Assembly: GCA_021779795.1 (NCBI GenBank)
Contig: JAJXZZ010000245.1
Coordinates: 1 to 5,255 of the forward strand
Direction of reading: 5' to 3'
DNA length: 5,255 nt
Origin: Acidobacteriota bacterium
Lineage (GTDB): Bacteria > Acidobacteriota > Vicinamibacteria > Vicinamibacterales > Fen-181
In this document: positions 1 through 5,255 of the stretch, piece by piece
How positions within the stretch are numbered: position 1 is the stretch's first letter
Layout of the letters: each line of letters begins with the position of its first letter
The notes under the pieces: generated by a model
What the model saw: only the letters and a program-made list of their open reading frames with translations
What the model was told of the DNA's origin: nothing
Databases searched by the model: none
Program-made: the position numbers and the translations under genes

Positions 1-22
1 GAAGGCCCGGGCCAGCGAGCCG

Positions 23-970
23 CTATCGGGCGGGCACCGCGTCTTCGACGTGGCTCTCCACGAAGCGCTCGGCGTCGAGCGCGGCCATGCAGCCGGATCC
101 CGCCGCCGTGATCGCCTGGCGGTAGACGTGATCCTGCACGTCGCCGCAGGCGAACACGCCCGGCACGTTCGTGCGCGTGCCGTCGCGCGTCACCAGGTAG
201 CCGTTCTCGTCCATCTCGAGCTGGCCGGCGAAGAGCGACGTGTTGGGGGTGTGGCCGATGGCCACGAACACGCCGTCCACCGCGAGATCACTCCGCTCCC
301 CGGTCACCGTGTCGCGCAGCGCGAGGCTCGAGACCACCCCGCCGGAGTCGCGGATGTCCTCGACGACGGTGTTCCACCGGAATTCGATCTTCGGGTTGGC
401 CACCGCCTTGTCGCGCATGATCTTCGACGCGCGCAGCTCGTGCCGCCGGTGGATGAGCGTCACCTTCGAGGCGAACTTCGTCAGGAAGATGGCCTCTTCG
501 ACCGCCGAGTCGCCGCCGCCGACGACGGCGATCGGCTTCTGGCGATAGAAGAACCCGTCGCACGTGGCGCAGGTCGAGACGCCGCGGCCCATCAGCCGCC
601 GCTCGGCCGGCAGCCCGAGCAGCCGCGCCGACGCCCCGGTGGCGACGACGACGGCGCGGGCGTGGTATTCCCCCGCGTCGGTCGTCACCGTGAACGGCCG
701 CTTCGAGAAGTCGACCGAGGTCACGATGGCCTGGACGAACTCGGTGCCGAACCGCTCGGCCTGCGACCGTATCGAGCCCATCAGCTCGGGCCCCATGACG
801 CCGTCGCTGAAGCCCGGGAAGTTCTCGACCGTCGTCGTGGTCATCAACTGCCCGCCCGAGTCCATTCCCTCGATCAGGAGCGGGACCAGGTCCGCCCGCG
901 CGGCGTAGATCGCGGCCGTGAGCCCCGCAGGCCCCGACCCGATGATGATGACGTTGCGCACTTCGCCCAT
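23..970 (-). CDS. trxB: Thioredoxin-disulfide reductase TrxB
   Basis: This cytoplasmic FAD-dependent enzyme uses NADPH to reduce oxidised thioredoxin. The 315-residue product matches the family's usual length. Visible motifs, in order, are an N-terminal FAD dinucleotide-binding GSGPAG (residues 11-16), the redox-active CATC pair in CATCDGFFYR (134-137), the NADPH-binding GGGDSA (151-156), the HRRxxxR signature (174-180) that contacts the NADPH 2'-phosphate, and a C-terminal FAD motif around CGD (275-277). This order (FAD, NADPH domain with inserted CxxC, FAD) is that of low-molecular-weight bacterial TrxR. The ATG at 970 was chosen because it sits directly before the FAD-binding strand. The frame stays open for 81 more codons upstream, but that part lies over trxA and has no family similarity. 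The start is 11 bases beyond the trxA stop with only a weak GGG-type ribosome site, which suggests co-transcription and perhaps translational coupling with trxA. Confidence 0.97.
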   Translation of the reverse strand: MGEVRNVIIIGSGPAGLTAAIYAARADLVPLLIEGMDSGGQLMTTTTVENFPGFSDGVMGPELMGSIRSQAERFGTEFVQAIVTSVDFSKRPFTVTTDAGEYHARAVVVATGASARLLGLPAERRLMGRGVSTCATCDGFFYRQKPIAVVGGGDSAVEEAIFLTKFASKVTLIHRRHELRASKIMRDKAVANPKIEFRWNTVVEDIRDSGGVVSSLALRDTVTGERSDLAVDGVFVAIGHTPNTSLFAGQLEMDENGYLVTRDGTRTNVPGVFACGDVQDHVYRQAITAAGSGCMAALDAERFVESHVEDAVPAR

Positions 971-981
971 GGTTGACCCGG

Positions 982-1308
982 TTAGACGTGGTTGTCGATC
1001 ATCCGCTTGAGCGCGCCCTTGTCGGCCGCGCCCACCTTGGTGTCCACCAGCGCGCCGTTCTTGAAGATCATCAGCGTCGGGATCCCGCGGATGCCGAGCT
1101 GCGAGGGCACGGCCGGGTTCTCGTCCACGTTCATCTTGGCGACGATCAGCTTGCCCGCATACTCGGCCGCGAGCTGGTCCACGGCCGGGGCGATCATCCG
1201 GCAGGGCATGCACCAGTCGGCCCAGAAATCGATCAGCACGGGAATCGGCGACTTGACCAACTGCTCGAACGACGCGTCGGTCACGGTCTGAATCAGCTCG
1301 GATGCCAT
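982..1308 (-). CDS. trxA: Thioredoxin TrxA with WCMPC active site
   Basis: A small cytoplasmic dithiol-disulfide oxidoreductase that passes electrons from thioredoxin reductase to target proteins. At 108 residues it is a standard single-domain thioredoxin without a signal peptide. Visible landmarks are the buried Asp27, the FWA segment with Trp29, the active site WCMPC (residues 32-36), Lys58, and the cis-proline Pro77 in GIPT, followed by the MIFKNG strand-turn. The central dipeptide is Met-Pro instead of the common Gly-Pro, the only clear departure from the classical site. The ATG at 1308 is well supported: a GAAGGAG ribosome site lies five bases upstream. trxB follows 11 bases downstream on the same strand, so the natural electron donor is encoded in the same transcript. 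Identity as a thioredoxin is secure; the effect of the Met on redox potential or partner choice is unknown. Confidence 0.97.
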   Translation of the reverse strand: MASELIQTVTDASFEQLVKSPIPVLIDFWADWCMPCRMIAPAVDQLAAEYAGKLIVAKMNVDENPAVPSQLGIRGIPTLMIFKNGALVDTKVGAADKGALKRMIDNHV

Positions 1309-1313
1309 CGTTG

Positions 1314-1320
1314 CTCCTTC
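1314..1320 (-). promoter_or_regulatory. Shine-Dalgarno sequence of trxA
   Basis: On the minus strand the sequence GAAGGAG is followed by a five-base spacer (CAACG) and the trxA ATG. It is the best ribosome-binding site in the window and fixes the trxA start. Confidence 0.85.
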
Positions 1321-1335
1321 GGGGGTCTCACGGAA

Positions 1336-1355
1336 CGGGCCGCGAACGCGGCCCG
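1336..1355 (-). other. GC-rich hairpin in the glgA-trxA gap
   Basis: Bases 1336-1344 and 1347-1355 form a perfect 9-base inverted repeat (CGGGCCGCG / CGCGGCCCG) separated by two bases; sterically this is about an 8-bp stem with a four-base loop. It lies 40 bases past the glgA stop and 27 bases before the trxA start. On the minus strand it is followed by TTCCGTGAG rather than a U-run, so it is not a canonical intrinsic terminator. It could be a weak or factor-assisted terminator, a 3'-end stabiliser for the glgA message, or part of the trxA leader. The rest of the 87-base gap shows no convincing -35/-10 promoter pair. Confidence 0.5.
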
Positions 1356-1395
1356 CATGCCCATCATCTCAAAGATTCACGCCGGGCGCACGGCG

Positions 1396-2868
1396 TTACT
1401 TGCCGCGCGCCCGCTTCCGGGCCCTGATCGCCGCCTCGTAGACTTCGGCGTAGGCGGCCGCCGACGCGCTCCAGGAGAAATCCCGGCTCATGCCGGCCCG
1501 CTGCATGGCCCGCCACGCGGCGCGGTCCTCGAACGCCGCCAGGGCCTTGACGAGCGCGCCCCGGAGCGCCTCCGGCGTGTAGGCCCTGAACTTGAAGCCG
1601 GTGCCGGCGCCCGTCCGGCCGTTCCAATTTTCGATCGTATCATCGAGGCCTCCGACCGCGTGCACGACGGGAACGGTGCCGTACCTCAAGCTGTACATCT
1701 GGTTCAGGCCGCACGGCTCGAACTTCGACGGCATCAGGAAGATGTCGGCGCCGGCTTCGATCAGGTGCGCCAGCGGCTCGTCGAAGCCGGCTCTGAACGC
1801 CACGCGGTCCGGCGCCTGGTCGGCGAGCGCCTGCCACATCTCCTGGTAGCGCGGCTCGCCGCTGCCCAGCACGACGAACGCCGCGCCGAGCGAGAGAAGG
1901 CTGTCGCCGAGCGCGGCCAACAGGTCGAACCCTTTCTGGTCCACGAGCCGCGACACCATCCCGACGAGCGGCCGCGCGAGCGCCTCGTCGCCGGCGGACA
2001 GGCCGAGGCGCTCGAGCAGCGCCCGCTTGGACAGCCGTTTGTCGTCGAGCGTGTCCGGCCCGTAGGGCGCCGGGAGGTGCGGGTCGGCGGCGGGGTCCCA
2101 CGCGGCGTCGTCGATGCCGTTGAGGATGCCCCGCACGCGTCGGCCCCGTCGGCGCAGGATGCCGTCGAAGCCGAACCCGAGTTCGGGCGTCTGGATCTCG
2201 CGGGCGTAGCGGGGGCTGACCGTGGTCACCATCTCGCTGAAGTTGACGCCCCCCTTGAGGAAGCTCAGCTTGCCCCAGTACTCGATCCCCTCGATGCCGA
2301 AGAGCTCCCAGCCGAGGTCGAGCGCCGGCATCCAGACCGGCGGAAACAGCCCCTGGTAGGCGAGGTTGTGGACCGTGAACACCGCGGCCGCCTCGGCAAT
2401 CCCGGCGCGGCCCGCGAACAGCGTGCGGAGGTAGACCGGCGCCAGGCCGGCCTGCCAGTCGTGGGCGTGGACGATGTCGGGAGCCGGGTGCTGGCCGGCT
2501 CCGTACTCCAGCGCCGCGCGGGCGAGCACCGCGAACCGGGCGGCGTTGTCCGGGTAGTCGTGGGCGCCAACGCCGTACAGCTCGGCCCTGTCGAACAGGT
2601 CCGGGCACTCCACGAGGACGGCGCGGGCACGGTCGGCAAGCGCGTGCTCGGCGTAGGCGACGTCGAACACCCGCCCGCCGAGGCTCACCTGCGTGCTCCC
2701 CGCCGGCGTCCCGCCCGTGGCGCCCCGGTAGCGCGGCAGCACGAGCGTGACGTCGTGGCCCAGGCTCGCGAGGGCCAGCGGCAGCGCTCCCGCGACATCG
2801 CCGAGCCCCCCGGTCTTGGCGAAGGGCACCGCCTCGGACGCCACCATCAGGACTCGCCGCTCGCGCAT
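1396..2868 (-). CDS. glgA: Glycogen synthase GlgA (GT5 family)
   Basis: A cytoplasmic glycosyltransferase that extends alpha-1,4-glucan chains, in bacteria normally from ADP-glucose, during glycogen synthesis. The 490-residue product is close to the usual 470-490. It shows the two-domain GT-B pattern: an N-terminal half opening with the nucleotide-sugar loop KTGGLGDV (residues 18-25), HAHDWQ (134-139) and TVHNLAYQG (165-173), then a C-terminal half with SRLVDQKG (306-313, Arg307 and Lys312 expected to contact the donor phosphates) and FEPCGLNQ (383-390) carrying the conserved Glu384. No key residue is missing. The start is ambiguous by two codons: a GTG at 2874 is in frame with the ATG at 2868. 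I chose the ATG because residues then begin MRERRVLMVASE, as is typical of the family. It follows the pseudouridine synthase stop by 27 bases, so the two are probably co-transcribed. No other glycogen gene is in the window. Donor specificity (ADP- versus UDP-glucose) is inferred from the family. Confidence 0.96.
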   Translation of the reverse strand: MRERRVLMVASEAVPFAKTGGLGDVAGALPLALASLGHDVTLVLPRYRGATGGTPAGSTQVSLGGRVFDVAYAEHALADRARAVLVECPDLFDRAELYGVGAHDYPDNAARFAVLARAALEYGAGQHPAPDIVHAHDWQAGLAPVYLRTLFAGRAGIAEAAAVFTVHNLAYQGLFPPVWMPALDLGWELFGIEGIEYWGKLSFLKGGVNFSEMVTTVSPRYAREIQTPELGFGFDGILRRRGRRVRGILNGIDDAAWDPAADPHLPAPYGPDTLDDKRLSKRALLERLGLSAGDEALARPLVGMVSRLVDQKGFDLLAALGDSLLSLGAAFVVLGSGEPRYQEMWQALADQAPDRVAFRAGFDEPLAHLIEAGADIFLMPSKFEPCGLNQMYSLRYGTVPVVHAVGGLDDTIENWNGRTGAGTGFKFRAYTPEALRGALVKALAAFEDRAAWRAMQRAGMSRDFSWSASAAAYAEVYEAAIRARKRARGK

Positions 2869-2878
2869 GGTCACCTCG

Positions 2879-2885
2879 CTCCCCT
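2879..2885 (-). promoter_or_regulatory. Probable ribosome-binding site of glgA
   Basis: AGGGGAG on the minus strand lies 10 bases before the ATG at 2868 and 4 bases before the alternative GTG at 2874. A second purine stretch, GAGG at 2874-2877, lies five bases before the ATG. The spacing therefore does not settle the start by itself. Confidence 0.5.
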
Positions 2886-2895
2886 GCCAACCAGT

Positions 2896-3888
2896 CTATA
2901 CGCGGCCCCGGCCGCCTCCGGGCCGTGCCCCTGGACGGCTGCCTCCCGCCCGCAGCGTCGCGACGAGCGCCTCCATGTCGTCGGGCATGGGCGACGTGAA
3001 CTCGACCCGGCGGCGCGTGCGGGGGTGCGTGAAGCCGAGGCGCCACGCGTGCAGCGCCTGGCGCTCGAACGCGGGCTCATGCGCGTCGTCGCGCGGCTTG
3101 CCGAAACGGTATTGCCGCTCGCCCACGAGCGGGTGGCCGCGCGTTCCGGCCTGCACGCGAATCTGGTTTCGCTTGCCGGTGACGAGCGAGATCTCGACCA
3201 GCGCCTGCCAGGCGAATGGCTCGACCACCCGGTAGCGGGCCACGGCGTCCCTGGCGCGCTCCTCCTCGGCGTGGGCCCGCTTCTGCACGAGGCGTTCCTT
3301 GTCCCACACCAGCCGGTCGCGCCACGTGCCCGCGGGAGGCTCGGGGACGCCGTTGACGACCGCCAGGTAGACGCGAGCAGGCGCGCGCCGCTCGAACTGC
3401 GCCTTGAGCGCGTCGCGCGCCGCCGCGGTCAGGGCGAACACGACCAGCCCGCTCGTGTCTCGGTCGATCCGGTGGACGACGTGCGGACGCGCACGGCTCC
3501 CCGCCCGAAGATGGTCCACGACGAGGTCGAGGAGCGTCACCTCCTCGCCCTCCTGTCCCGGCAGCGGCTCCACGATCCAGCCCGGCGGCTTGTCGGCCAC
3601 CAGCACGTCGGCGTCCTCGTGCACGACCCGGAGCGCCGCCCGCGCCGACACGACCTCCCGCTGCCGCCGCCGCGCGCTCCCGGGCCGGTCCTGCCAGAAG
3701 CCCACTTCGTCGCCGGCCCCGAGCCGGCGCCCGGCGTCGGCGTAGGTCAGTTCCTTTCCGTTGAGGAACACCTTGCCGCGCTCGATCGCCTCGCGCGCGC
3801 GGCCCCGCGAGCCGATTTCGGGCCGCGAGGCGAGCCAGGCGTCGAGCCGCTCGCCGACAGCGTCTCCGGGCACGGTCCAGGTCGTCAT
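2896..3888 (-). CDS. RluA/RluD-family pseudouridine synthase
   Basis: Predicted to isomerise uridine to pseudouridine in RNA, most likely 23S rRNA or tRNA; the target site cannot be read from the sequence. The 330-residue product begins with an S4-type RNA-binding domain (about residues 12-62, GERLDAWLAS through VFLNGKEL). The catalytic domain follows, with a DKPPGW strand (99-104) and the family motif HRIDRDTSGL (139-148), in which Asp142 is the expected nucleophile. Later come ARVYLAVVNG, with the conserved Tyr, and TGKRNQIRVQ, then GHPLVGE. In most relatives the TGKRNQIRVQ segment reads TGRTHQIRVH, so it is divergent here. The last 16 or so residues are a Gly/Arg/Pro-rich tail. The ATG at 3888 was preferred to an in-frame TTG at 3903, because the TTG lies in the U-rich tail of the upstream terminator. 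No clear Shine-Dalgarno precedes the ATG. S4 domain plus length favour an RluD-like over an RluA-like member. Confidence 0.93.
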   Translation of the reverse strand: MTTWTVPGDAVGERLDAWLASRPEIGSRGRAREAIERGKVFLNGKELTYADAGRRLGAGDEVGFWQDRPGSARRRQREVVSARAALRVVHEDADVLVADKPPGWIVEPLPGQEGEEVTLLDLVVDHLRAGSRARPHVVHRIDRDTSGLVVFALTAAARDALKAQFERRAPARVYLAVVNGVPEPPAGTWRDRLVWDKERLVQKRAHAEEERARDAVARYRVVEPFAWQALVEISLVTGKRNQIRVQAGTRGHPLVGERQYRFGKPRDDAHEPAFERQALHAWRLGFTHPRTRRRVEFTSPMPDDMEALVATLRAGGSRPGARPGGGRGRV

Positions 3889-3900
3889 GGGCACAGCGTA

Positions 3901-3935
3901 CAAGAAAAACCCCGGGGACCGAGAGGCCCCCGGGG
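3901..3935 (-). terminator. Intrinsic terminator of the receptor gene
   Basis: Bases 3910-3917 pair with 3928-3935 (both CCCCGGGG, eight G/C pairs). An A/C mismatch, two more G/C pairs and a four-base loop at 3921-3924 follow. Reading the minus strand, the stem is followed at once by TTTTTCTTG, a good U-tract. The plus-strand side has no T-run, so it works only for minus-strand transcription, ending the receptor transcript about 55 bases past its stop codon. The U-tract ends only 12 bases before the pseudouridine synthase ATG. Confidence 0.88.
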
Positions 3936-3953
3936 AAACACATCAGCCGTCCG

Positions 3954-3988
3954 CCGCCGACCGCCGACCGCCGACCGCCGACAGCCGA
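3954..3988. repeat. Heptanucleotide tandem repeat (CCGCCGA)n
   Basis: Four perfect head-to-tail copies of CCGCCGA (3954-3960, 3961-3967, 3968-3974, 3975-3981) are followed by one degenerate copy, CAGCCGA (3982-3988). On the minus strand the unit reads TCGGCGG. The block directly abuts the stop codon of the receptor gene (3989-3991) and ends 18 bases before the terminator stem, so it lies wholly in the 3' untranslated region of that transcript. It resembles the short heptamer repeats found scattered between genes in some bacterial phyla. Function is unknown. Confidence 0.9.
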
Positions 3989-5255
3989 TTAGAACGACCA
4001 GCGGACGCCGAGCGTGATCTGGCGCGCGCTCTGCTGCCTCGACGGCCCGCCGAACAAGACGGCCTGGTAGTTCCCCGTGAAGGGGTCGGTGACCCCGGCC
4101 GACGGGTACCGCGTAATCACGCTCTGCACCGAGTTCTGGTTGAACGCGTTCTGCAGGTCGAGGTAGGCGCCAAAGCGGTTGACGCCGTAGTTGAACACCT
4201 TCTCGACGCGCAGGTCGGTCTGCGTGTACGACGGCACCATGAACGGCCCGCCCCTGGGCATGATGTTGTTGTTCACGGCATTCGTCCAGTTCGTCAGGCC
4301 AGAGGACACCCGCACGTACGGGGCGTAGGGCCATCCCGACTCGTAGCGCCAGTAGCCGTTCACCGATACCTCGATCTTCGGGATCTGGTAGCCGGCGAAC
4401 AGCCTGATCATGTGGCGTCTGTCGTAGCTGGTCGGGCCGCCGCTGTTGACCAGGATCCCGTTCGGCGTCTCGAACTGGGCGCTCGAGATCCCGGCGTAGG
4501 TGCTGTTGCTGATCGTTCCGGAGGTCTTCGAGATGACCCATGAGAACTGCGCCTGCCACCGGTTCTTGAGCGGGTGGTCGAGGACGAACATCAGGCCGCG
4601 ATACTTGCGTTCGCCCTTGGCCGTGACCGGCTGCCCGTCGATGTTGTACGTCACCGAGTCGGTGTTCTGGATGGCGAACGACGGCGTGTCGACGGGATTG
4701 GTCCAGTAGTAATACGGCACGGTCGTGGCGGAGACCGGGTTCGGCCCGCTGCCGGGCCACGTCGGCGTCGGGTAGATCATGCCCGGCGTCGGGAAGTCGT
4801 CGTGGATGTACGGGAGGGTCGGCGTCGCCCACTGCCCGTCAATCAGCACCGAATTCACGAAATTGTGCCAGTCGCGGGCGATCCCCGTGACCGTCAGCTT
4901 GTAGTCCTTCAGGAACTGCTGCTCCCACGAGGCGTTCCACTCGGTGACCTTCGGCTGCTTGATGTTGCTCGTGTCAACCGTGTAGGTTCTCGAGATCGAG
5001 CGGTCGAACACGTACTGCGCGCCGTCCCAGTAGTAGATGTTGGTCGGCGTCAGGCCCGGCACCGCCCGGCTCCAGGACGAGAACACCGCGGCGTCGTAGA
5101 GCTGGCCGTAGTAGCCGCGAACCACCGACGTGCCCTTGCCGCTGACGTCGAAGGCAAACCCGAGGCGCGGGCCGTAGGACCAGGTGTTGTAGAGCCTCTG
5201 GTTCGTGGTCGTGGCATCGCCTGCCACGTGGTCCACGCGCAGGCCGATGTTCAGC
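3989..5255 (-). CDS. TonB-dependent receptor-like outer-membrane protein, C-terminal part
   Basis: The frame is open to the window edge, so only the last 421 residues are visible; the start, any signal peptide, the plug domain and any N-terminal carboxypeptidase-regulatory-like domain lie beyond 5255. What is visible looks like the second half of an outer-membrane beta-barrel. Alternating, aromatic-rich strands include LNIGLRVDHV at the edge, then GPRLGFAFDVSGKGTSVVRG and GYYGQLYD. The strand-turn LDLQNAFNQNS near the C-terminus resembles the DLxNxFN pattern common in this family. The protein ends in GVRWSF, with the terminal Phe expected for recognition by the Bam assembly machinery. It is rich in Asn, Tyr, Trp and Ser, unlike the Ala/Arg-rich cytosolic proteins beside it. 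The pattern fits Oar-like TonB-dependent receptors, which are abundant in Acidobacteriota and Myxococcota. The ligand cannot be inferred. A heptamer repeat and a strong terminator follow it, so it is transcriptionally separate from the genes downstream. A GTG at 5236 is internal (Val), not a start. Confidence 0.85.
   Translation of the reverse strand, partial: LNIGLRVDHVAGDATTTNQRLYNTWSYGPRLGFAFDVSGKGTSVVRGYYGQLYDAAVFSSWSRAVPGLTPTNIYYWDGAQYVFDRSISRTYTVDTSNIKQPKVTEWNASWEQQFLKDYKLTVTGIARDWHNFVNSVLIDGQWATPTLPYIHDDFPTPGMIYPTPTWPGSGPNPVSATTVPYYYWTNPVDTPSFAIQNTDSVTYNIDGQPVTAKGERKYRGLMFVLDHPLKNRWQAQFSWVISKTSGTISNSTYAGISSAQFETPNGILVNSGGPTSYDRRHMIRLFAGYQIPKIEVSVNGYWRYESGWPYAPYVRVSSGLTNWTNAVNNNIMPRGGPFMVPSYTQTDLRVEKVFNYGVNRFGAYLDLQNAFNQNSVQSVITRYPSAGVTDPFTGNYQAVLFGGPSRQQSARQITLGVRWSF

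Noticed and set aside
1..22. Palindrome GGCCCGGGCC just past the trxB stop
   Set aside because: It is a self-complementary 10-mer without a loop, and the window ends before any U-tract could be seen, so a terminator cannot be supported.
50..976. A 308-codon plus-strand open frame opposite trxB
   Set aside because: It is antisense to a complete TrxB with all motifs, and its product is a low-complexity Arg/His/Val-rich sequence without family features.
971..1213. Upstream extension of the trxB frame by 81 codons
   Set aside because: The extension overlaps trxA in another frame, is Arg/Gly/Asp-rich, and precedes the natural FAD-binding N-terminus that starts at 970.
3787..3832. A 9-base inverted repeat (CGCCTCGCG / CGCGAGGCG) inside the 5' part of the pseudouridine synthase gene
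   Set aside because: It lies within codons of the S4 domain in very GC-rich sequence, with a 28-base loop and no U-run; chance similarity is the likeliest explanation.
3889..3903. TTG start at 3903 adding five residues to the pseudouridine synthase
   Set aside because: This codon sits at the end of the terminator U-tract, is a rare start type, and the added residues match nothing in the family; the ATG at 3888 is the simpler choice.
973..4017. A 1014-codon open frame on the plus strand, antisense to trxA, glgA and the pseudouridine synthase
   Set aside because: Its translation is Arg/His/Ala/Pro-rich with no recognisable domain, and it runs across several well-supported genes and their gaps. 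Stop codons are rare in such frames at this GC content, so it is a compositional shadow.

Overview
This is a GC-rich bacterial window in which all five genes lie on the minus strand. Reading in the direction of transcription (from high to low coordinates), it holds the 3' part of a large outer-membrane TonB-dependent receptor-like gene, a short intergenic region with a heptanucleotide tandem repeat and a strong intrinsic terminator, and then a tight run of four housekeeping genes: an RluA-family pseudouridine synthase, glycogen synthase (glgA), thioredoxin (trxA) and thioredoxin reductase (trxB).

The outer-membrane beta-barrel gene implies a Gram-negative (diderm) organism. The high GC content, an Oar-like receptor without any obvious substrate gene beside it, and GC-rich heptamer repeats between genes would fit Acidobacteriota (for example the Vicinamibacteria). 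That assignment is inference from style, not proof; a myxobacterial or other GC-rich diderm origin cannot be excluded.

Layout: 3989-5255 is the receptor C-terminus, whose start lies beyond the window. 3954-3988 is a 7-bp tandem repeat that runs up to the receptor stop codon. 3901-3935 is an intrinsic terminator for the receptor transcript. 2896-3888 is the pseudouridine synthase, starting only about 12 bases after the terminator U-tract. 1396-2868 is glgA, 27 bases downstream. An 87-base gap with a perfect GC hairpin follows. 982-1308 is trxA with a strong Shine-Dalgarno sequence, and 23-970 is trxB, 11 bases after the trxA stop.

trxA and trxB form a complete NADPH-thioredoxin-thioredoxin reductase couple and are almost certainly co-transcribed. 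GlgA makes the alpha-1,4-glucan chain of glycogen; no glgB, glgC or glgP is visible. The pseudouridine synthase acts on RNA and has no evident functional link to glgA beyond proximity. I see no mobile element, CRISPR array, tRNA, rRNA or clearly novel system. The points most worth a second look are the tight terminator-to-gene junction, the heptamer repeat, the WCMPC active site of the thioredoxin and an altered conserved motif in the pseudouridine synthase.
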